A stretch of DNA of 64,000 nt, taken from contig CM030933.1 in NCBI GenBank assembly GCA_018136815.1, positions 5,038,282-5,102,281 on the forward strand. The letters run 5' to 3'. The stretch is from Isochrysis galbana. Its lineage: Eukaryota; Haptophyta; Isochrysidales; Isochrysidaceae. A program made the position numbers and the translations under genes. Shown here one piece after another: positions 58,285 through 64,000 of the stretch (position 1 is the stretch's first letter; every line of letters starts with the position of its first letter). Under the pieces are notes generated by a model. It was not told where the DNA came from and ran no database searches. It saw nothing but the letters and a program-made list of their open reading frames with translations.

Positions 58285-58819
58285 CCTAGCTGTGAAAAAC
58301 AGCGGGTGAGGGCTAGAAAAACATTAAAAACAGCTGTTTTTGGGAATCGAAAAAAAACAGTAAAAAACAGTGCGAAAAACAGTGGGGCCACATATACCGC
58401 AAGGGGGCCTTTCCCCCCCGCGCGGAACGCCTCCGCCTCCGCTCCTCGCTCCTCCGCGTCCTGCGTCCTACGCATACGTAGGCCGCCGCCGCCGCTGCCC
58501 CCTCTCCTCCCCTCGGCCGATGGCGAGCCGCTATCGGTGTTCACAACCCCAAGCCCACGCACGCGTCGCGATCCGCGCGCGTGGTGGTGTGGTGGTGGTG
58601 GCCGCTGTCCCGCGCGCACGCCGCGCTCGAGCGCGCCTGGTCCTGCGCGCACGCGCGCACGCCGCGCTCGCGCGCGCCGCGCACGGGCGGCCCCCAGCCC
58701 CAGCCCCACAGCCCCACTCTAAAAAAACAGTGGCATAAATGGAGGGCGTTTGAAAAACAGTGAAAAACACTGTTTTTGGCCTCCGAAAAAAAACACTATT
58801 CCTGTGTTTCACAGCTAGG
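58285..58819. mobile_element. hAT-type MITE, CCTA...TAGG family, with GC-rich cargo
   Basis: Left end CCTAGCTGTGAAAAACAG, right end inverted CCTAGCTGTGAAACACAG, flanked by a perfect 8-bp duplication CGTACGTA (58277-58284 and 58820-58827). About 100 bases at each end are rich in AAAAACAGT motifs; the middle (about 58390-58720) is a GC-rich, C-heavy segment unlike the ends. 535 bp. Confidence 0.9.
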
Positions 58820-58984
58820 CGTACGTAGCCCCGTGCCGACGGCGACCCACGCAACGCGGCCCGGGCCGGAGCTAAGCCCAAAAGGCCCGGGCGGCGAGGA
58901 GAGCGGGCGGCCAATGCCGACTAGTAACAGTAAGCAGTAAGAGAGGGGGGACGAGTTAAGAAGGCATACGAGGACGCTTGGCGC

Positions 58985-59095
58985 CCTAGATGGGAAAAAC
59001 AGAGGGGGGGGCGTCCAAAAACAGTAAAAACAGTCTGTTTTTGGCCTTTGTAGAAAAACAGACAAAAACAGTCCCAAAAACAGTACCGGAGGGGG
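58985..59095. mobile_element. Half copy of the CCTA...TAGG MITE family
   Basis: CCTAGATGGGAAAAACAG at 58985-59002 is followed by seven or more AAAAACAG(T/A) units in both orientations. No right end or duplication is visible; the sequence departs at a G-run near 59090. Confidence 0.6.
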
Positions 59096-59149
59096 GGGGC
59101 TCTTTAACGAATTCTTGCCGGGCGAGGGCGCTCGGTCGGGCGCGCGCGC

Positions 59150-60000
59150 TCTCCCTCCCGCTCGCTCACTCGCTCTCCCTCTCTCCCTCTCTCGCTCCCC
59201 CCCTCTCGCGCTCGCTCCCCCTCGCTCTCGCGCTCTTCCCCGCTCTCCCCCGCTCTCCCTCGCTCTCCCTCTCGCTCCTCCCCCTCCCTTTATCTCGCTG
59301 CCTCGCTCTCGCTGCCTCGCTCTCGCTGCCTCGCTCTCGCTGCCTCGCTCTCGCTGCCTCGCTCTCGCTGCCTCGCTCTCGCTGCCTCGCTCTCCCCTCT
59401 CTCGCTCTTCCCTTTTTCGCTCGCTCGCTCGCTCTCCCTCTCTCTCTCTCTCTCCCCCCCCCCTCCCCCCTCACCCCTGACTCTTTCTCGCTCGCTCGCT
59501 CTCTCCTTTCTCTCCCTCCCTCTCTCGCTTTCGCTCGCTCTCCCTACCCCCCCCCCCTCCCCCCTCCCTCCCTCCCTCCCTCTGTGTCTGTCTCTCCTCG
59601 CGCTCTGTCTCTCCCTCGCGCGCGCGCGCTCTCTCGCTCTCTCTCCACCTCCCCCCTCCTCCCCCTTGCTCTCTCTCCCCCTTGCTCTCTCTCCCCCTCG
59701 CTCCCTCTCCCCTAGCTCTCCTTCTCCTTCTCCCTCCCTCTTGCTCCCTCTTGCTCCCTTCTTTCTCTCTCTCTCCCTTGCTCCCTCTCTCCCTCGCTCT
59801 TCCTCTCCCTCTCTCTCTCTCTTGCTCCCTCTTGCTCCCTTCTCTCTCTCCCTCTCCCTCCCTCTCTCTCCCTCTCGCTCTGTGCCCCCCCCCTCCCTCC
59901 CTCTCCCTCCCTCCCTCCCTCTCACTCTCCCCTTCATCACCCTTCTCTCTTCTCTCTCTGCCCCCCACGCCCTCTCTCCCCTTCCCCCTCTCTTTCTCTC
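59150..60000 (+). repeat. Long CT-rich tract without an assigned gene
   Basis: About 850 bases of CTCTCG, CTCTCC and CCCTC repeats, including seven tandem copies of CTGCCTCGCTCTCG at about 59298-59390. It resembles the gene leaders in this window, but no convincing ORF starts downstream. Confidence 0.7.
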
Positions 60001-60339
60001 CAAGCACGCGTAAGTGCGCGCGCATATGTTCATGCTCAGCGCGCGGTGCATGAGTGCTCGCGTTGCCATTCAAAAACGGAGACAAAAACGGAAGCCCAGC
60101 ACGCCCTCTCCTCGAGTCCACGCTGGACGCTGGGGGAAAACCCCTTTCGGGTAAAAACAACGCAGGGGGGGGGGGGGGGCACTCGTGAAAGGGAGCCCAG
60201 AAGCGCTAATCACTCCTCGCCGAAGCGAATGGCCGCGGCGAGCCGCGGCCCTTCCCTCCTGGCTCTGGCGCCCCCGTCTTCTCTTACCTAAATAGGGCGA
60301 GAAGACATGTTAACGCCGGGGGGAAGAGCTGCCACTCTC
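60001..60339. other. Spacer with a G-run
   Basis: Contains a run of about 15 G near 60165-60179. No gene seen. Confidence 0.35.
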
Positions 60340-60802
60340 CCCTCCCCTCTCTCTTCCCTCTTCCTCCTCTTTTCCCTGCGGCGGGGGCCCATGGCGCGCG
60401 CCTGCGGCCCCACTTCAGGTCCCCAGATGGCCTGCAGGGGCCTAGGAGCACAGCTCGGGGGGCAGGTGAGGCTGGGGCATGGCCCTGGCCCCTACTGCCT
60501 CTCCCTCGCTGGCTCTCGCGCCCCTGCCGGTCGACTGGAGCTGGCTGGGGGGTCCTGATCAGGGGGGCCCAGGGGGAGGAGGGGTTGGTCAGAGCTCAGA
60601 GCGACAAGCTGGCCAGCGCGGGCCAGGGCGTGCGATCTGTGCCCAGCTCTCTGGGAGAGTCTGGGCAGCAGTCTGAGTGAGTCCCCCCTGCATGCCAAGA
60701 GGCAGCGCAGGGGGGTGGATGGTTCTCGCCCCCCATGAGGGGAGTCGAGAGAGTGGGGGGGGCGCGAGGCCCCCCTCCATGGCGACCAATCATAAGATTA
60801 GT
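60340..60802 (-). mobile_element. SINE-like element, diverged 5' part
   Basis: On the - strand it starts ACTAATC-TTAT-GATTGGT, then GCCATGGAGGGGGGC and the GC hairpin, then follows the 40244-41004 element as far as its CTCTCCCCTCTCCTGCGGC-like region. The AT tail and distal third are missing. More diverged than the other copies. Confidence 0.7.
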
Positions 60803-60849
60803 GAGACTATCTACTATCTAGCGCTAATAGGCTATCTAGGTATCTTACA

Positions 60850-61124
60850 AACATGTTCCATGCTCCATGCATGCCTTAGGAATTATGAGTGTATGATTTG
60901 CCGTACGGAGCGTTCGTTCTGACAGTGAATAGAGTGCGTATGCTTGTCGCATTGGCTCTAGGCGTAGCCGCATACTAATGACCTTATAAGAGCTCTTATG
61001 TTAAGGCCCCAATGTACCCTCGCCCCACCACCACACCTTTGATGGAGCCCCTAGTTGAAGTCTGTAGCCCTTCCATTCCATAACCCAAAGCGTGCGGGGC
61101 ATCTCAGTTTTGGAACGGAGGTAG
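60850..61124 (-). mobile_element. Stowaway-like element, partial second copy
   Basis: Inverted match to the first about 240 bases of 31545-32159, ending in the TIR AGTTTTGGAACGGAGGTAG at 61106-61124 followed by TA. The other end is missing. Confidence 0.75.
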
Positions 61125-61568
61125 TACGTGTTTTAAATAAAGGGGACGCCAAAAGCCGAAGCTGTCGCCAAAGCCAAGCAATGCCAGCATGCCAATTCCA
61201 ATTCCAATGCGTCACAGTAATGGAGCATTCAGCATTCCGTCGCAATAATGACAAGGCCCCCAGCCCCAGCCACTAGTCTCGGTCTCTGACACAATATATG
61301 GCTGTGAATGAAATGATATCTCTCTCCAAAGAGAACGGATGGGAAGCGAGCAGCCCGCTCGCACCAACAGAGACGCTACGTTTGCCGGCGAGGGGATGCT
61401 CGCAAGAGGAACCCAAGCAATCGCCAGTTATCAAGATCTTTGATGCCGTGTGAGTAAGCGTTAGACTGTACACGCGCTGATCTCTTACCCATGGTATCTT
61501 TGGCTATCATGCCTCCTAGGGCCACGGCAGGACGAGGGGCCTCTGTCCATCGGGCAAAATGCCCAGAC
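61125..61568. other. 3' flank of the dehydrogenase gene
   Basis: No gene called. The - strand has a short frame with HESGHFARW that vaguely recalls a metalloprotease, but it lacks context. Confidence 0.35.
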
Positions 61569-62333
61569 TCATGACATGCGCACAGCACCATCGAGCCGGA
61601 TGACTTCGCCGTTTAGGTACATATTGGAGATCACCGATGTGACGAGCGAGGCGAACTCATCAGGCCGGCCAAAACGCTTTGGAAACGGAATGGCTGCGGC
61701 GAGCCCTACTTTCACGGCCTCTTTCGCGCCGTCCATCATCGGTGTCTCAAAAACGCCAGGGGCGATCGCCACAACTCGTATGCCCAGAGGTGCAAGATCT
61801 CGGGCCATCGGCAACGTCATGCCCACTATCGCACCCTTCGATGCCGAATATGCCACTTGCCCAACTTGTCCGTCGAAGGCTGCAATACTCGCAGTGTGGA
61901 TAATCACTCCACGCGATCCGTCCTCGTCGGGCTCACGTGTAGCCATGCGAGATGCCGCAAGGCGCGCCACGTTGAAGCTTCCGATCACATTCACGTACAG
62001 CACAGACTCGAAGGGCTCGAGTTGATGTGGGGTGCCATCGCGTGCGACAGTTTTCCCAGCGTGTAAGACGCCAGCCGTGTTCAGCGCTACGTTCACCGGG
62101 CCGCTCCCAAACGTAGACTCAGCGAGGTCGAGAGCCGCCTGAATGTCCGCCTCGCAGGTGCAGTCTGCCTGTGCGAAGATGGCGGAGGAGCCTAGACGTT
62201 GAGCCGCTTCGTGTGCGATCGCGCTGCGGTCCACAATCACCACCTTCCCACCTGCAGACACGATCCGCTGCGCCGCCGCGAGGCCCAGCCCAGAGCCACC
62301 GCCGGAGACGAGCGCCACAGTGCGCCGCAGCAT
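61569..62333 (-). CDS. Short-chain dehydrogenase, HSD10 / 3-hydroxyacyl-CoA dehydrogenase type 2-like
   Basis: A complete intronless ORF of 254 residues. Rossmann motif ALVSGGGSGLGLAAA (TGxxxGxG class), NAD-selecting acid in VVIVDRS, ADCTCEAD, NTAGV (NAG-type motif), VNVIGSFNVARL, catalytic Ser in GVIIHTASIAAFDG, YSASKGAIVGMTLP (YxxxK), and IRVVAIAPGVFETPM. The VNVIGSFNV...APGVFETPM...FPKRFGRPDEFASLV...YLNGEVIRLDGAVRM pattern is that of the 17-beta-HSD10 family, which oxidises short 3-hydroxyacyl-CoA and steroid substrates in mitochondria. No clear targeting peptide is seen beyond the first basic residues. Confidence 0.93.
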   Translation of the reverse strand: MLRRTVALVSGGGSGLGLAAAQRIVSAGGKVVIVDRSAIAHEAAQRLGSSAIFAQADCTCEADIQAALDLAESTFGSGPVNVALNTAGVLHAGKTVARDGTPHQLEPFESVLYVNVIGSFNVARLAASRMATREPDEDGSRGVIIHTASIAAFDGQVGQVAYSASKGAIVGMTLPMARDLAPLGIRVVAIAPGVFETPMMDGAKEAVKVGLAAAIPFPKRFGRPDEFASLVTSVISNMYLNGEVIRLDGAVRMS

Positions 62334-63027
62334 CGCTGCCCGCCGTCACCATAAAAGAAGTATTGATATCTTCTCTCTCAGAAGAGTGAAAGAAAAGAAA
62401 GGTACTCCTCGGTCGGTCCGTCCGTCCATCCTCCCCTCCCGGAAGATGATTGACTAAGAAGAGGCTGTTTAGCCGTGCTCGCGACGAGATGTTCAAGATT
62501 TTTAATCTAGTACGTGGATGCGGCAACAGCAGAGGCATCATTTTTCGCGCAGTGCGAAGCCCATCATGCCGACTCCTATGACATGGCACATAGCCGGTGG
62601 TGGTTTGCAATCTGCTATGTCACTACCGATAGACCGATAGATCAAGCACAAGCATCAAGAGAAAATCACAAAAGTGGAGGAGAAGCAAGACATAGGCTCC
62701 AAGACTAGCGTTATGGATTTGTAGCACGTACATTCAACCGAATTGGTAAAATGTAAACGAGCAACAATACAACATGTATTCATGGTCTCCTTTGTAGTGG
62801 TAGTTGTAGTGGTAGTAGTAGTAGTATATACACAATCAAAAGTCAGTGGCAAGTAACAAGTGTCTTGATGTCCTGATGTGTTGAACCTCAGCGGCAATCC
62901 CGCGCGATTTAGAGAGTATATGCGATCAAGGCAGCCCGAGATGCTCCGGAGTCGTCGAACTGCGTAAAAAAGGCAGTCAATAGCAGCATCTTATAAGCGC
63001 CAAGGCGGCGGCCAGACTCTCTCAGCC
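62334..63027. other. Intergenic between two - strand genes
   Basis: Contains a TAGTGG/TAGTAG triplet repeat at about 62798-62826. No RNA gene or ORF recognised. Confidence 0.45.
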
Positions 63028-64000
63028 TCAACTAGCACCCATACCCGAGCGCAAGTGCTTCGGGCGTGCGGATCTTCCCATCAGCTTGTTTGCATCGCCC
63101 TTATCCGCGGCGTCAGCAATGGCCTCGTGTCTCTCTCGCGCCAACTGTGCGGGAGTGAGGCATGCTCGTGCCGCGGCGGAAGGGAAGACAAAGAAGCCAA
63201 ATGAAAGGGGTGGCAATTCGATCACACTTCCATTGACTCGTACCGGGGACATTTGAGGCAGTGACCCGTTGGCAGAGACTCGCAAGACGACACCATTGAG
63301 CGCAATTGTAGGAGATCGCAGCCCTGCATCAGTAGAAGTGAGAAGAAAATCGAGCCGTTCAGGTGGTGACGGCGTGTGCGTATGTGCCATCATGTCGGCG
63401 TAATTTCCACCATTTCGAATTCCTATGGGAGGTGTTTGACCTTCTCTAGAGGAAATGGATTGCGATGGTAGCGACACCTCGATGGCATGTGTTGTGGTTG
63501 GAGCAATGTTGAGCAGAAGAAGCGTCACTCCTCCCCACTCGTTGAGCCCGTCTGTAGTTGAGCGGGCACAGTGGGCATAGGCGCGTAGTTCAGGTGCTGT
63601 CACTCCTTGAGTGTTACCGTTGGGTGGGAGCGGAGGTTCGGGGGCAGTGCCGGGGGTGGTGGACGGTGTCGGTGGAACATGTGCGGACATGGACAGCCCA
63701 CGCGAGGCGTTCGACGGCGACGTCTTCAGTTTGACGACCCGCAATACCTGAGCAACAAAGGTGTCGTATAACGTGTATGAGCAGACATGGGAGTGATTGG
63801 ACGAAAGAGCGCGGGGCAACCGGCGGTACCTTTGGGCTCATCAGCCGTCTCCATAGGAGCATCGAGTAGAAATCTGGGGCAAGCTGACGCTCCCTCAAAT
63901 TCACTAGAGCGTAGTGGCCGCCTAAGATTGCTTGCCTGCAACCAAATGCGTGGCCATGCTTGGCAAGTGCGGCAAAGAGGTCATTGAACCAAAAACCGGA
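63028..64000 (-). CDS. Heparanase-like (GH79) protein, C-terminal part, runs off the right edge
   Basis: Two exons on the - strand, 64000-63830 and 63747-63028, joined in phase over an 82-nt intron (AAAG|GTACCG...CTCAG|GTA). The first reads SGFWFNDLFAALAKHGHAFG, RQAILGGHYALVN, PDFYSMLLWRRLMSPK, which follows the end of the heparanase TIM barrel. The second reads LRAYAHCARST, GGVTLLLLNIAPTT, LRSPTIALNGVVLRV, ELPPLSFGFFVFPSA, ARACL, the C-terminal beta-sandwich. GH79 enzymes cleave glucuronic-acid-containing glycans such as heparan sulfate. The two catalytic Glu lie outside the window. The tail after ACL is a charged extension of about 40 residues. Confidence 0.82.

Noticed and set aside
59166-60160. 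Long Arg/Glu/Ser frames on the - strand
   Set aside because: Translations of the CT repeat tract.
61376-61591. HESGH-containing frame suggesting a metalloprotease
   Set aside because: Overlaps the 3' end of the dehydrogenase and lacks any other family motif.
1-64000. tRNA, rRNA or other standard RNA genes
   Set aside because: None recognised by eye on either strand; a covariance-model search would be needed to exclude them.

Overview
The window looks like nuclear DNA of a GC-rich, compact-gene unicellular eukaryote, most likely an alga. A haptophyte or similar chlorophyll-c alga is my best guess, but nothing here proves it. The grounds are: short GT-AG introns (67-261 nt), many intronless genes, a ferredoxin-like protein of plastid type, an importin alpha, a LETM1-like protein, ankyrin repeats of the CPWD/GHL type common in algae and their large viruses, a heparanase-like GH79 protein, and very abundant eukaryotic transposons. 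One 100-base assembly gap lies at 50001-50100.

Genes I would keep: the N-terminus of a membrane-anchored protein (1-152, -), a conserved coiled-coil protein (5223-5849, -), an EF-hand LETM1-like protein (7545-9098, +), a two-exon ferredoxin-like protein (12562-13766, +), a three-exon ABHD17-type hydrolase (17603-18765, +), importin alpha (22275-23885, +), a small unknown protein behind a TATA box (27090-27641, -), a three-domain glycosyltransferase (28532-31384, -), an adenylate kinase with a Glu/Ala/Pro tail (44991-46445, +), an AGC-type kinase cut by the gap (50102-51317, +), a coiled-coil protein (56028-57941, -), a short-chain dehydrogenase of HSD10 type (61569-62333, -) and the C-terminus of a heparanase-like protein (63028-64000, -). 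They do not form a pathway or operon. Most share one promoter style: a long pyrimidine tract on the coding strand ending a few bases before the start codon.

Between the genes the DNA is a dense mosaic of mobile elements. The main one is an apparently full-length LINE (33702-40003) flanked by an 18-bp target duplication. It sits in a virus-like reading frame that is also broken by a SINE-like element (40244-41004, 16-bp duplication). Related short elements lie at 10069, 32202, 33277, 46972 and 60802. All of them, and several LINE 5' fragments, begin with the same small stem-loop, whose stem sequence changes while the pairing and loop are kept. A second group consists of hAT-type miniature elements with perfect 8-bp duplications (1472-2341, 2381-2768, 11589-11772, 21284-21470, 58285-58819), with hAT transposase relics at 28066-28137 and 47870-48184. 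Also present are a deleted Ty3/gypsy element (52690-54777), Stowaway-like elements (31545-32159, 60850-61124), transposase pieces (41123-42017), and several dispersed structured repeats.

Three islands look foreign or virus-like: an AT-rich pair of closely spaced ORFs (20512-20943), the interrupted frame around the LINE, and a fragment resembling a SAM-dependent DNA methyltransferase (26146-26381).
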